DNA from: JAGOEF01 sp964511665
GTDB lineage: Bacteria; Bacteroidota; Bacteroidia; Bacteroidales; ML635J-15
Direction of reading: 5' to 3'
Assembly: GCA_964511665.1 (NCBI GenBank)
Contig: CAZEHA010000006.1
Coordinates: 26,419-90,418 of the forward strand
Length of the DNA stretch: 64,000 nt
The notes beneath the pieces were generated by a model. The model saw nothing but the letters and a program-made list of their open reading frames with translations, was not told the origin of the DNA and searched no databases. Shown in pieces: positions 17,146-27,900 of the stretch (the stretch's first letter is position 1; each line of letters begins with the position of its first letter). Position numbers and translations under genes: made by a program.

Positions 17146-18145
17146 ATTTAATTTGCAAGAGTATTTTTTCTGAGATTTCTTGGTTACCCTCTTTACTCAC
17201 ATGGCACTCATCAAGAAAAACGGCCTGTTCGGCATTCAGTAATTCTGTTATATTGAGTACGTAGGAGCAGGTGTCGAGCTGATGCTGAATATTGCTGTAG
17301 AGAGCTTGCAGACTTTGCGTCCGCAAAGAATTGCTGTTGCTCGACCACGACCAGTTTACCGGTTGCAAGCAGTGTATGTATCTGATGTTTTTTGCTTTGC
17401 AAAAGTCGTAGGTATCTTGTACTCGTTGTGCATAGACCGATGCTATGTTTTGGGAGTTTAGGCTCAATGCTGCATACAACTTGTTTTCGTCGGCCATCTT
17501 GCGTTGTGCGAAATCGAACAGGCGTGCAAGGTTTGGGAAGGCCCCGAAAAAACGACCCGGCAGCGATTGTTTGCCACTGTTGATGCCGATTGCCCTGAAG
17601 TTGTTCCAATGGTGGGGTGGGAGCAAATCTTCGCAAGGGTAATATCGGTTTATGTCGGCACTTATCAAATCGTTGTAGCCACTTATCGAAACAATGATGT
17701 CGGGTTGGTAATATTGCAGCACCAGTTGAATCATGATAAACTCTTGTTCTATCACAAAAGCCGGTACACCGGCGTTTATTACTTCGAAAGCGGAATCGGG
17801 AAACATTCGATGCAATTCGTTTTCGAGTAAGAACGCAATGCTGTGTTCGGGTTCGTTTCCGTAGGCAACACTTCCTCCGGTAATTGCAATGCGTGTAACT
17901 CCTTCGGGTTTTTTGCGCGTGTAGTTGGTTTTAAACCCATCGGCATTGCGAACTCCGTTTTCGGGCGACAACTTAAAATAGAAATACGGGTAATCGAGCG
18001 TTTCTGTTTTTATCAGGTTCCGGTCTTTAATGCGAAAAACAATTCCCAGAACCATCTCTAGCATAACCAGCGTAATAAAGGCAATCAGTGTAAATTGCGC
18101 GATGCGAAAAAGCAGTTTTTTGAGTTGTTGTTTACGATTCTGCAT
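17144..18145 (-). CDS. Membrane-anchored SGNH/GDSL-family hydrolase
   Basis: A 333-aa protein with one N-terminal helix (~residues 14-36) and a periplasmic SGNH domain. Block I reads ITGGSVAYG (GGS in place of GDS), the Gly block is near INAGVPAF, block III has ISGYND, and the Asp/His block is DECHVSKEGN. Such proteins act as acyl or acetyl esterases on glycans or lipids. Its start overlaps the heptose kinase gene by 14 bp, so they are translated together and it may modify an envelope polysaccharide (inference). Confidence 0.82.
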   Translation of the reverse strand: MQNRKQQLKKLLFRIAQFTLIAFITLVMLEMVLGIVFRIKDRNLIKTETLDYPYFYFKLSPENGVRNADGFKTNYTRKKPEGVTRIAITGGSVAYGNEPEHSIAFLLENELHRMFPDSAFEVINAGVPAFVIEQEFIMIQLVLQYYQPDIIVSISGYNDLISADINRYYPCEDLLPPHHWNNFRAIGINSGKQSLPGRFFGAFPNLARLFDFAQRKMADENKLYAALSLNSQNIASVYAQRVQDTYDFCKAKNIRYIHCLQPVNWSWSSNSNSLRTQSLQALYSNIQHQLDTCSYVLNITELLNAEQAVFLDECHVSKEGNQEISEKILLQIK

Positions 18146-19130
18146 TTTTTATTTCGTCGATGAGTTCCGAAATGCTGATGGGAACCACTCCCGATTTTTC
18201 GCAAACCAGTCCTCCGGCCAGATTGGCAATTTTGGCTGTATCGAGTATCCCCAATTGTGCAGTAAGACATAGCGTAGCCGTACTGATAACTGTGTCGCCG
18301 GCTCCCGAAACATCGGCAATATCGCGCTTCTCGGCAGGCAGATGGTGCCATTCTTTGCCATTGGTAATAAAAACGCCTTCTTCCGACAGGGTAATAAACA
18401 TGATTTGTATTTGCCTTGCCGACATAAATTCTCGTGCATATTCTTTCAGCGAATCGTAATCGGTTTTTGCAATGTTGCATTTTAATCCATCGCAAAATTC
18501 CTTGAAGTTGGGTTTGAATAATGTTACGTGATAGTATTTGTCGAAATTTCGCTTTTTGGGGTCAACGGCTGTGATAATATTATTTTTAACGGCAAACTGA
18601 GTTAGCTTTGCAATAAGGGCAGGAGTAATCACACCCTTGTCGTAATCTTCGAAAATAATAGCCGAGACCGTTTTTCCTTTACATATTTTTACGATGCGTC
18701 GGAATATTGCATCAGATATTTTGTCGGAAATTGCATGCGAAACTTCATCGTCGACACGCAGCAAGTGTTGGTTGTTGCTGATGATGCGATTTTTCACTGT
18801 TGTTTTACGGTCTGCATCGATAACTATTCCGGCCTCCGACAATTTTTTTTGTTGCAGAAGCTTCTTTAATATTCTTCCTTTTTCGTCGTTACCGATTACC
18901 GAGCACAAAATGGGTTCAGAACCAAGCTCCATAATATTTAGTGCTACATTGGCCGCACCACCGAGTCGGTTTTCGCGATGGGTAACCGATACAATGGGTA
19001 TTGGGGCTTCAGGCGATATCCTGTCGACCTTTCCCCACAAATACGAATCAATCATCACATCGCCAACAATAAGAATGGTTTTTCCCGAAAACGCTTTGTG
19101 CAATTCATGTGGATCAATCGAAAGAGTCAT
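18132..19130 (-). CDS. rfaE1: PfkB-family kinase, probably D-glycero-beta-D-manno-heptose-7-phosphate 1-kinase
   Basis: A 332-aa ribokinase-fold protein starting with ILIVGDVMIDSYLWGKVDRISPEAPIPI shortened (GDVMIDSYLWG, ISPEAPIP), then RLGGAANVALNI, DDEVSH and the catalytic DVSGAGDTVIS. These are hallmarks of the RfaE/HldE kinase domain, which makes heptose-1,7-bisphosphate on the way to ADP-heptose for LPS. The cytidylyltransferase half of the bifunctional enzyme is absent, as in the split form. No other heptose genes are in the window. A general sugar kinase is less likely. Confidence 0.88.
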   Translation of the reverse strand: MTLSIDPHELHKAFSGKTILIVGDVMIDSYLWGKVDRISPEAPIPIVSVTHRENRLGGAANVALNIMELGSEPILCSVIGNDEKGRILKKLLQQKKLSEAGIVIDADRKTTVKNRIISNNQHLLRVDDEVSHAISDKISDAIFRRIVKICKGKTVSAIIFEDYDKGVITPALIAKLTQFAVKNNIITAVDPKKRNFDKYYHVTLFKPNFKEFCDGLKCNIAKTDYDSLKEYAREFMSARQIQIMFITLSEEGVFITNGKEWHHLPAEKRDIADVSGAGDTVISTATLCLTAQLGILDTAKIANLAGGLVCEKSGVVPISISELIDEIKNAES

Positions 19131-19173
19131 ATTCAGAATTTTTCCGGGTAAATATAATAATTATAAGCCATGA

Positions 19174-20244
19174 TTAAAAAATCATAATTTTTTGAGTAAA
19201 CAACTCTGTATCGCTGTGCATCATCACACAGTAGCAACCCTTATTATAGTTGCTGATGTCAATTTGAATTTCGTTGCAATTGCTGTATTCCTTGCTAAAC
19301 ATAGTATTGCCGAAGCTATCGAGAATACGAATATGAATTGTGATATAGTTTTGTGGCGTTACCACATATACCCAATCGTTGGCTGGATTTGGAAAAACCT
19401 GTGTTTTACTCAGGCTGTAGAAATAAGCGGTTTGATAATTGGGGTCCCATATTGCATCGGCATATTCGGGGTTGTCGATAAATGGATTGCGGTTGCCCTG
19501 AATGGCATACACAGTATTGTTGCGGTTTATTTCCTTGGTGCTTACGGGGTCGGAGTGATGCCATTGCAACAACATTTCGAGAGGCTTCGGATTAATACTG
19601 CTTCGGTTAACCATACTGTTGTAGTTTGCCGGCCATGAAGCATCTTCGGTATAGTATCGTGTTGACATATAGAAATAGGTGCGGGCAAAATCGCCTTTAT
19701 ACTCGTCGATGGGTTCAAACACCGTAACCCCTGTCCATCCTGAATAGTTTGATGTTCCAACTTTTGAACCGTTTTGCGATGTCCACGATGATGAGCCCAC
19801 CTCACCGAAAGGGTGGTTGCTGCGTCTGTTGTTTACATAGCCGTCGGTTGGGTATAGATGAAATAAATCGCTGTAGGCAGGATACGAATCGTTGAACCAT
19901 GAAGCCGGCCACGAATGTTCACGGTTGAAGCAGTCTCCTTCGTTGTTGTAGTTTCCACATTCATCGCTTGAATTATACATATAGGTGTATGGTGGTGTGC
20001 CTCCGGGAACATCGCTGTACATATCCCATACGGTATTGTTACTTTTTTTATCGGTCGATTCAAAATGGGTGTATAAGCTACTATACGATACCGAATTGTG
20101 ATCGTCGATTATGTTGTGTAGCGCAGCTCGTAATGCTAATCCCGTGAGACCCTGAGCCGAATTGTAATAGCCTGCAGGTGCTTGAGAAAAAAGATTTACA
20201 TAGAAAAACAGGCTTAATGCAATGATAGAGAAAATACGAAACAT
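19174..20244 (-). CDS. Secreted endonuclease I family nuclease with a T9SS type A sorting domain
   Basis: A 356-aa protein with a signal peptide (ending near NLFSQ). The catalytic region contains NREHSWPASWF and LFHLYPTDGYVNNRRSN, the beta-beta-alpha-metal signature of the EndA/NucM family. The last ~75 residues (VFPNPANDWVYV, then LDSFGNTMF) are a type A T9SS sorting domain, so the enzyme is exported to the surface or medium. It starts 5 bp after the EEP gene. Together they suggest degradation of extracellular DNA. Confidence 0.93.
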   Translation of the reverse strand: MFRIFSIIALSLFFYVNLFSQAPAGYYNSAQGLTGLALRAALHNIIDDHNSVSYSSLYTHFESTDKKSNNTVWDMYSDVPGGTPPYTYMYNSSDECGNYNNEGDCFNREHSWPASWFNDSYPAYSDLFHLYPTDGYVNNRRSNHPFGEVGSSSWTSQNGSKVGTSNYSGWTGVTVFEPIDEYKGDFARTYFYMSTRYYTEDASWPANYNSMVNRSSINPKPLEMLLQWHHSDPVSTKEINRNNTVYAIQGNRNPFIDNPEYADAIWDPNYQTAYFYSLSKTQVFPNPANDWVYVVTPQNYITIHIRILDSFGNTMFSKEYSNCNEIQIDISNYNKGCYCVMMHSDTELFTQKIMIF

Positions 20245-20249
20245 AAGGC

Positions 20250-21287
20250 TTATTTTTTTTCTTTAATCAAATAAATAAACACCGGAAAGTGATCGCTATA
20301 ACCTTCCATGTAGGTATCGCCAACATAGGTTCGTAATGGATATCCCTTGAAACGTCCTTCGGGCTGCATCAGAAAAGTTTTGTTGAAAACATGAGCCGAA
20401 TAGAACAGCAGCCTCGACGATTCTTTATTCAGCAAGCTGGTTGTAATAATAAACTGGTCGAATAAATTCCACGAGTCGCGCCAGGCCAACGACCCTACGC
20501 CTTTTTTATACAAGTCGTACATAGGGTTGAACAATTGTGTTTCGCTAATTTCATCGCGGCTGAAAGAGGCTTTTAAGGTTTTTTGTACACTGTGGTTGGT
20601 CGGGTCGTCGTTTAGGTCTCCTAAAAGCACAATTTGAGCATCGTTGTTACATTTCCTTATCGAATCTACAATTTGTATGCTGAGTTCGGCGGCTTCTATG
20701 CGGAGCTGACGGCTGCGTTTCTCGCCTCCTCTTCGCGATGGCCAGTGCATTACAACAAAATGAATTTCTTCGCCAAGCAAACGGCCACTAACCAACAGGT
20801 GATCGCGCGATTGAAAAGTAACTCCCCGCGAAAAATAAATCCGGTGTGTTACCGAATTGGTGGGTTCAAAGAAATCGGGACGGTATAACAATGCAACATC
20901 AACGCCTCTGAGATACCACGAATCGTAGTGCACTATTTTGTAATTATACGGTTTCATGGCAGGTGCATCGACCAAATCTTGCAGCACCATTCGGTTTTCT
21001 ACTTCGCACAATCCGATTACCGCCGGAGGTTCACCTGTTTTTTCGGCACCAATCTTAACAATGGTGGTTGAAAGGCGCTCTATTTTCTTAAAGTATTTTT
21101 CGCTATTCCAGTTTTTATTGCTTTGCGGGTTATATTCTTTTTCATCAACTTCGGGTTGATTGATGGTGTCGAAGAGGTTCTCAACATTATAAAAGGCTAT
21201 GGTAGCAATGTGAAATTCCTTTTTTTCCTGCGACAATAGGGTGATACTCACCGCCAATAAACAGGCTATAAATAGTGCTCGTATCAT
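20250..21287 (-). CDS. Exported endonuclease/exonuclease/phosphatase (EEP) family protein
   Basis: The ATG at 21287 is used, because the upstream in-frame start is TTG. The protein is 345 aa with a signal peptide (MIRALFIACLLAVSITLLSQ). EEP motifs are AFYNVENLFDT, GLCEVENR, VVMHWPSRRGGEKSR-like sequence, LLGDLNDDPT and YSDHFPV, giving the metal-binding Asn/Glu and catalytic Asp/His. Substrate could be DNA or a phosphoester. It has its own -7 element and lies directly upstream of endonuclease I. Confidence 0.9.
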   Translation of the reverse strand: MIRALFIACLLAVSITLLSQEKKEFHIATIAFYNVENLFDTINQPEVDEKEYNPQSNKNWNSEKYFKKIERLSTTIVKIGAEKTGEPPAVIGLCEVENRMVLQDLVDAPAMKPYNYKIVHYDSWYLRGVDVALLYRPDFFEPTNSVTHRIYFSRGVTFQSRDHLLVSGRLLGEEIHFVVMHWPSRRGGEKRSRQLRIEAAELSIQIVDSIRKCNNDAQIVLLGDLNDDPTNHSVQKTLKASFSRDEISETQLFNPMYDLYKKGVGSLAWRDSWNLFDQFIITTSLLNKESSRLLFYSAHVFNKTFLMQPEGRFKGYPLRTYVGDTYMEGYSDHFPVFIYLIKEKK

Positions 21288-21314
21288 TTGCGTCAAAATA
21301 AATGTATTTCACTG

Positions 21315-21322
21315 CAAATATA
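21315..21322 (-). promoter_or_regulatory. -7 element for the EEP-endonuclease I genes
   Basis: The minus strand reads TATATTTG here, a perfect TAnnTTTG match. It lies 27 bases before the EEP ATG in the only sizeable gap (70 bp) downstream of ppx. No clear TTG at -33. Confidence 0.5.
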
Positions 21323-21357
21323 GCAGCTTTTCTGTGAATGCTTGCGAAATTATCAGC

Positions 21358-22290
21358 CTATTCTACATTGTGCTTTTTGATATACGAAAAAATGGCTCCC
21401 TCTTTAATGGAATACCTCGAGTGAATTATATGTTTTAAATGGAGCCGTTGTATTAAATGCTGCACAAATGCCAACGCCAGCGGCATCAGGTCAACCCTCA
21501 TGGCTTCCATGCCCTCTAAGGCCAGCCGCTGTTCACGGTTGAGTGTAAACATCTTTCGGCAAACAATGTCGAAGTCGGCTACACTTATTGTGTGCCTGTT
21601 CATATGAAACAACGATGTGTTGTTGCTACATCTGATAATGCTCGACAGGGTTTCGAATGTGCCCGATGAGCCGGCCAAAGTATCGATATTGTATAATTTC
21701 ATTTCGCTGTATAGCTCCGATAACACTTTATCGATATAATCGAACACCGGTATTAAATTGTTGTTAATGAGTGGGTCTGCTAACTGAAACATGTTTAGCA
21801 AACGCGAAATGCCCAAATCGAAGCTTTTCTTCCATAATATGGTTTCGCCCTCGAATATAACAAATTCGTTGCTGCCTCCTCCAATGTCGAGTAACAGCAT
21901 GGGTTTGTCGGTGTACTCTATGGCCCTCAGCACACCACTGTGAATTAGTTGTGCTTCGTCGCTGCCGCTTAATATCTTAAACCCGATTCCGGTTTCTTTT
22001 TTTAGCAATTCCACAATGTGTGCACCATTATCAGAGCTTCTGACGCCCGATGTGGCATTGGCAATTACAACATCGGCATGATGCAGTTCAATTAGATTTG
22101 AATATTCACTTACAATTTCGAGGCATCTTGCAACAGCATCCTGCGCAATAGTTTTGGCGTTTACACTGTTCTTCAGCAGCATTACTGCCCGTTTTTCGAG
22201 GCATACCGTTTCTAGTCGATTGTTGTTATAATCGGCAATGAGCAAATTGCAGGTATTGGTACCCAAATCGATGGAAGCAAATCGTTGCAT
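21358..22290 (-). CDS. ppx: Exopolyphosphatase / Ppx-GppA family phosphatase
   Basis: A 310-aa protein with the ASKHA fold. The first phosphate loop is SIDLGTNTCNLLIAD and the second DIGGGSNEFVIF, with ATSGVRSSDNG between them. The family hydrolyses inorganic polyphosphate or converts pppGpp to ppGpp. At this length it lacks the C-terminal HD-like part of E. coli Ppx, as is usual for Bacteroidota. It starts 4 bp after the ABC permease stop. In context with secreted nucleases it may be part of phosphate handling (inference). Confidence 0.92.
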   Translation of the reverse strand: MQRFASIDLGTNTCNLLIADYNNNRLETVCLEKRAVMLLKNSVNAKTIAQDAVARCLEIVSEYSNLIELHHADVVIANATSGVRSSDNGAHIVELLKKETGIGFKILSGSDEAQLIHSGVLRAIEYTDKPMLLLDIGGGSNEFVIFEGETILWKKSFDLGISRLLNMFQLADPLINNNLIPVFDYIDKVLSELYSEMKLYNIDTLAGSSGTFETLSSIIRCSNNTSLFHMNRHTISVADFDIVCRKMFTLNREQRLALEGMEAMRVDLMPLALAFVQHLIQRLHLKHIIHSRYSIKEGAIFSYIKKHNVE

Positions 22291-22294
22291 CGAG

Positions 22295-23689
22295 TTAGTT
22301 TTTATAGCGCAGCCATTTCCACAACTCTTTGTAATTCACTTTTTTACCGTACATTAATATGCCAGTGCGATATATTTTAGCAGCCATCCAAACCATAAAC
22401 ACAAAACTGATTACCAGCAGAGCCATCGATATGATAACATCCTGAATGGGAACTTCAAAAGGAATGCGAACCATCATAACAATGGGAGAGGTAAATGGTA
22501 TTATCGAGAACCAGTAGGCCAGGCTACCGCTTGGGTTGTTGATTGCCGACACCATAACAATAATGCCGAGAACAAGAGGAATGGTTACCGGCAACATAAA
22601 TTGTTGTGTGTCGGTTTCGTTATCAACGGCAGCCCCAATTGCAGCAAACATAGCTGCATACAGCAGGTAGCCACCCATAAAATAGAAGAGAAACATGCCG
22701 ATAACCAATGGGAAATTAATAGCTTTTATCGAATTGAAAACTTCAGAGAACTGTGCAGCACCTTCGTCCACGGCCTTGTCGGCATCAATAAGTGTTCGCC
22801 CGGTGCTGTCGGTGGGTACCTGTGCCATTTCGGCAATTTTCGAAGTGTCAATCAGCACCGCCTGAGCAACAGTAACCAACCCGAATGTGAGAACTACCCA
22901 AAGCAAAAACTGGGTTAGGCCTACCAAAGCTACCCCGATTATTTTCCCCATCATCAGCTGATAGGGTTTTACCGATGAAACAATTACCTCAACTATTCTA
23001 CTGGTTTTTTCTTCGATTACACCACGCATTACCATGGACCCGTACATAAACACAAACATATAAATCAGAAATCCCGAAATGTAACCCAAAATCATCGATA
23101 TTTCGGTTGATGTTTGTGTTTCTACACCATCTTCACCAAGTTTATAAGTAATCACATTAACATTGGAGTTCACCACGCGAAGTATTTCTTGCATCGATTC
23201 GGGTGTGATGCCTAGGTCTTTCCCTTTTTCGGCCAGTTTAATGTCTTCGATGTGTTTTTCGAGGCAGTTGGCAATGTGCATTTTTAACCCGAGATTGGGT
23301 TGTTGGTAACTGAACAGCTGCACGCGCCCGGTACCCATGTTAATTACATTATGTGGTATGTACAATAAAGCATAGTACTTTGAGTCTTTTAATTGATTTT
23401 TTGCCGAATCCATGCTCATGTTCAACATATAATCAAATTTGATGAACTCAGTATCTTTTAGTATTCTGATGTCAATTTTACCGTCATCGCTGGTTATAGG
23501 GGCAAACAAATACGAATCGTCGATAACGGCAACATACTTCAGTTCGTCTTCTTCCATTTGAGCCAGCAGGGCAGGGGCAACCATCAGTGCTGCAAATAGC
23601 AAGGGACCTAGTATGGTCATTATGATGAACGATTTTTTCTTTACGCGGGTTACATATTCCCGTTGTATGATAAGACCTGTTTTACTCAT
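22295..23689 (-). CDS. ABC-2 type transporter permease (NatB/YhaP-like)
   Basis: A 464-aa protein with one N-terminal helix (~20-42), a large extracytoplasmic domain (~45-190) and five or six C-terminal helices (from ~residue 197), the layout of ABC2_membrane_3 permeases such as NatB. The segment GVIEEKTSRIVEVIVSSVKP is the conserved amphipathic elbow. It pairs with the ATPase gene 34 bp upstream. Substrate unknown; family members export Na+ or small molecules. Confidence 0.88.
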   Translation of the reverse strand: MSKTGLIIQREYVTRVKKKSFIIMTILGPLLFAALMVAPALLAQMEEDELKYVAVIDDSYLFAPITSDDGKIDIRILKDTEFIKFDYMLNMSMDSAKNQLKDSKYYALLYIPHNVINMGTGRVQLFSYQQPNLGLKMHIANCLEKHIEDIKLAEKGKDLGITPESMQEILRVVNSNVNVITYKLGEDGVETQTSTEISMILGYISGFLIYMFVFMYGSMVMRGVIEEKTSRIVEVIVSSVKPYQLMMGKIIGVALVGLTQFLLWVVLTFGLVTVAQAVLIDTSKIAEMAQVPTDSTGRTLIDADKAVDEGAAQFSEVFNSIKAINFPLVIGMFLFYFMGGYLLYAAMFAAIGAAVDNETDTQQFMLPVTIPLVLGIIVMVSAINNPSGSLAYWFSIIPFTSPIVMMVRIPFEVPIQDVIISMALLVISFVFMVWMAAKIYRTGILMYGKKVNYKELWKWLRYKN

Positions 23690-23723
23690 TTTGTTGTATG
23701 CTTAATAATAATTAACATCTGAA

Positions 23724-24668
23724 CTAATTGATTTTTGTCTCGTTGCTTGGCCCCGACGATTGAACGGCTTTAATAAATATGTCGTTCATGCTGGGCTTCA
23801 CCATTTCGAACGATTTCATATTTCCAAATTGCAGCATGTGTTTAATCAGGTCGTTTTGGCTCATCGATGAGTCGGTTAAACGAAGTTTTATGCTGCTAAT
23901 ACCGTTGTTTTCTGCAGTTTCGATAATTTCGTAGTTGGTGGCTAATGTAGCAGCCAGTTTCTGAAAATAGCCAAGATAGGTAAACTCATAAATGCCGCTT
24001 GCATATGTATCGCGAACATCGTTTATATTGCCGTCGAGGATTTTGCGCGATTTGTTGATGAGTGCTATATGGTCGCAAATTTCTTCGACCGAGGCCATAT
24101 TGTGCGTCGAAAATAAAATGGTGGCCCCATCAAAGCGGAGTTTTAAAATTTCTTGCTTTAGTAAGTTGGTATTTATCGGATCGAAACCACTGAAAGGCTC
24201 GTCAAAAATCAGCAGACGGGGCTTGTGAAGTATAGTAATAATGAATTGTACCTTTTGCTGCATCCCTTTCGATAACTCTTCAACTTTCTTGTCCCACCAT
24301 TCGGTAATCTCAAATTTTTCGAACCAGTATTTCAGTTGTTTGAATGCGTCATGGCGGTTTAACCCCTTCAATCGACTCAGGTATAGTGCCTGTTCGCCTA
24401 CTTTCATCTTTTTGTACAATCCCCTTTCTTCGGGTAGATATCCGATGCTGTGAATGTGTTTGGCCGATAGTTTTTCTCCGTCAATATAAATACTTCCGCT
24501 ATCGGGTGCGGTTATCTGATTCAAAATCCTGATAAAGGTGGTTTTTCCGGCACCATTAGGCCCCAAGAGCCCAAAAATACTGTTCTGTGGTACCGCGAGG
24601 TCGAGGCTGTCGAGAGCCAAATGACCCGAATACCGTTTTACAACCTGTGTGGCAGTTAAAAAACTCAT
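23724..24668 (-). CDS. ABC transporter ATP-binding protein (NatA-like)
   Basis: The ATG at 24668 (MSFLTATQVVKRYSG) is preferred to a TTG at 24695. The protein is 314 aa. Walker A is GPNGAGKT, the signature is LSKGMQQKV, Walker B LLIFDEPFSGFDP, and the H-loop is FSTHNM. The C-terminal ~90 residues are a DUF4162-like extension common in NatA-type ATPases. It is the first gene of the seven-gene minus-strand group. Confidence 0.93.
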   Translation of the reverse strand: MSFLTATQVVKRYSGHLALDSLDLAVPQNSIFGLLGPNGAGKTTFIRILNQITAPDSGSIYIDGEKLSAKHIHSIGYLPEERGLYKKMKVGEQALYLSRLKGLNRHDAFKQLKYWFEKFEITEWWDKKVEELSKGMQQKVQFIITILHKPRLLIFDEPFSGFDPINTNLLKQEILKLRFDGATILFSTHNMASVEEICDHIALINKSRKILDGNINDVRDTYASGIYEFTYLGYFQKLAATLATNYEIIETAENNGISSIKLRLTDSSMSQNDLIKHMLQFGNMKSFEMVKPSMNDIFIKAVQSSGPSNETKIN

Positions 24669-24977
24669 GTTTTCAATTTTTTGCGAAGATAGCAATTTTG
24701 ATGTGCTTTGACCCCGGTTAACATTTCTTTTAGAAATAACTTTTTAACTGTCGAGCATATTTTATGGCAGACCATTTTGTTATGATATATGCCGTATATA
24801 TAAAAATAGCAAGAAAGTCCTATTGTAATTGTCTTAATATTAGGCAATTGACGTTTATTGCTGATTTGTGAATAGAATTTAACATTTTTTTTCGCATATT
24901 ATCTAATAATGTATTAAATTTGGAGCGAGGAAAATGTGTTCTGAAGAATTTTTTAAGTAACTATAAATTAACAGCTT
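24669..24977. other. Intergenic divergent region, AT-rich
   Basis: This 309-bp stretch lies between the divergent ABC operon and the giant adhesin. It holds a clear -7 element for the adhesin (24915-24922) and a weak one (TATCTTCG on the minus strand, 24684-24691) for the ABC genes. I see no credible small gene or RNA. Confidence 0.5.
24915..24922 (+). promoter_or_regulatory. -7 element of the giant adhesin gene
   Basis: TAAATTTG matches TAnnTTTG exactly. The predicted start is near 24927, leaving a leader of about 50 bases. The -33 position is T-rich without a clear TTG. Confidence 0.5.
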
Positions 24978-27900
24978 ATGAGAAAACTATGCTTAAGTTG
25001 TGTTCTTGTTGTGTTATTTTCTGTTGTTTCGTTCGTTACGAATGCGCAATGGGCTGTAACTGCAATTGACACTGAATTTGTTATCGATTTCGATAACACG
25101 GTTAACGGGGTAAACAATGGTGTGTATGCAGGCACCGGTTTTTTAAATGATCCCGGCGATGGGCAGCTTGATGCTGATGCCTGGGAAATAACAGGCATGA
25201 GCGAAGGCGATAAGCTATTTGGTGCCGAGGCATCAACAGGCGATTTCGCACGAGGCACTTCCCAGTCGCTCACTTCGGGTGGTTTGTATTCCTACGAAGT
25301 AGAAACCGGAAACTTTGCTTTTGGTATGCTGCCGGCCGGTAGCGATATCACGCCCGGGTACATTGCAATTAAAATGCAAAATAATACGGGCGAAGCAATT
25401 ACAGGTGTTGAGTTCTCTTATGACATCTGGGTGCTCAACTGGGCAGGCCGCTCTCAAAGTTTCAACGGCGAGGTGTCGTTCGATGGAATCAACTGGATAC
25501 CTATCGATGACTTTTTATTCACTACACCCGAAGTTGCCGATGCTACACCGGCATGGGTAAAAACTTCGTTTACAAGCGGAGGTGAAATGGCCCTTGCCGC
25601 CGGCGATTACTTGTATTTCAGATGGTACACCGACGATGTTGGCGGTTCAGGTTCTCGCGACCGTATTGCTATCGATAATATTAAAATAAAACTTACCACA
25701 GACGAAGAACCTACCGGAGAAAATTGTTTATTAGCACTCGACTATGGGTTTGTTAACGACCCTGCTGTAGAAGGAAGTATCGTTGCCAGTCAGGCAGTTT
25801 GGTACAAAGTGAATCTGCCTGCTCCAATGTATAATGTGGTGTTTTCTCTTTGTGGCTCTTCGTTCGATACCCAACTGGAAATATGGGTTAATTGCGAAGA
25901 TGCAACCTACACATATTACAACGACGATTTTTGCGGAACAGCATCTCAGATAACGGTTCCCGATCTTGCTGCGGGCGATTACTTTGTTAAAGTGCTCGGT
26001 TACGGAACTGCCTTCGGCGATTATGTATTAAATATTACAGGAGCTACCTGTGCATCTCCGGTGGCGCTTTCTGCTACAAATGTAACAACTGAAGGAGCCG
26101 ATTTGTCGTGGTCGCCGGTAAGCACCGAAACCATGTGGGTGGTTGAAGTGGGTCTTCCCGGATTTATACCCGGAACAGGAGCCGCTGTTGTTACCATCGA
26201 AGACATTCCCAATCCGTTTGTAAGTGTTACCGGCTTGAATCCGGCCACAGCTTATCAATACGCGGTTAAAGCCGTGTGTGGGGTTGACAACGAAAGTGGA
26301 TGGTCAAATAATTTTGCTTTCACCACTGCGTGCAACGTAGTATCCGATTTTCCGTTTGCTATGAATTTCGACGATGCCACTTTCCCACCTGTATGCTGGA
26401 CTAATGTTAGAACAGCCGGAACCGGAACCCCGGGAACATGGAATCGTTCTACTACCGGAACCAATCCTACCTGTTCACCCAAAAGTGGTGCCGGAATGGC
26501 TAGGTACAATTGTTATAATCTTAGCGGTGGTACCATGGGTATTTTGGTGACACCCCAGCTCGATTTCCCCACCGACAACTATGTAGTTGAGTTTTGGATG
26601 TTCCGCGATAATGGATATACCACTTATTCAAACGAAAAGGTAAATGTATATTATAATACCGAGAACAATCTCACTGGAGCCGAGTTGATTGGTACAGTAA
26701 GCAGGTATTATGGTTTTGCACCTGTTGAAGCTGTAGCCAACCAATGGTATCAATATAGCTTCGATTTGCCGGGTGGTAAATCGGGACTTGGATACATTAT
26801 ATTAGAGGCAGTAAGTCAATATGGCAACAATATCTTTGTTGATGAAATGAATATCAGAGCCAAATCGACCGAGACCGAAATTATTACCTACAGCTTGCCC
26901 GGACAAACCGGAGCGCCTGTATTTGGCGATCATACCATCGATGTGGAAGTAGCTATTGGAACCGATGTAACTGCCTTGGTTGCCGGCTTTACTCTGTCAG
27001 ATGGTGCAAGCGCATCTGTTTTGGGCGTAGCTCAGGAAAGTGGAGTAACTCCTAACGATTTCACCAATCCGGTTACCTATGTGGTTACAGCCGAAGACGG
27101 TGTTACTACAGCCGATTGGGTGGTAAGCGTAACCGAAGCCACATCGCAAAGCAGCGAAAACGATATTATTACGTTCAGCTTCCCGCAACAAACCGGTGTT
27201 GCCACTATCGATGCCGAAAATCATACTGTGGCTATCGAAGTTCAGTGGACAGCGAATATTGCTGACCTTACACCCACAATTACCGTTTCGCCATTGGCAA
27301 GTATCTATCCTGAAAGTGGAGTTGCCCGCGACTTTACCAACCCTGTGGAATACACAGTTACTGCCGAAGATGCCAGCGAGCAAATTTGGACAGTATCGGT
27401 AAGTCAGGAGGCTATTCCTGCCGGTGTCGATTGTGCCAATGCACAAGTTGTTACGCTACCGCTCGATGCTCCCTATGCCGATTTGGCACAGACCAACTGC
27501 GGCATGCTCAACAGCTACAGCAATTCATGCATGGGTTTCTACGATGGCGGCGAAGACTTTATTTACCGCCTCGATGTTACCAGCGCCGTACAGGTAACCA
27601 TAACCATGGATCCCAAAACTACAACCTATTCAGGTTTAGGTTTGCTTGATGGATGCCCCGACACAGGTGCATGTATTCAGGTTGCCACGGGTTCAGGTGC
27701 AGCACCAAGGGTAATAACCAGAATCTTACAGCCCGGTACCTATTATCTCATGGTTGACACTTGGGCAGCCCCCAACTGCATACCGGTATTCGACCTGACT
27801 ATTACAGCAGTTAGCTGTTTGCCCCCTGCAGCTTTAACAGTGAGCAATATTACACAAGGTACAGCCGACGTAAGCTGGACAGCTCAACTGGGCGAAACTG

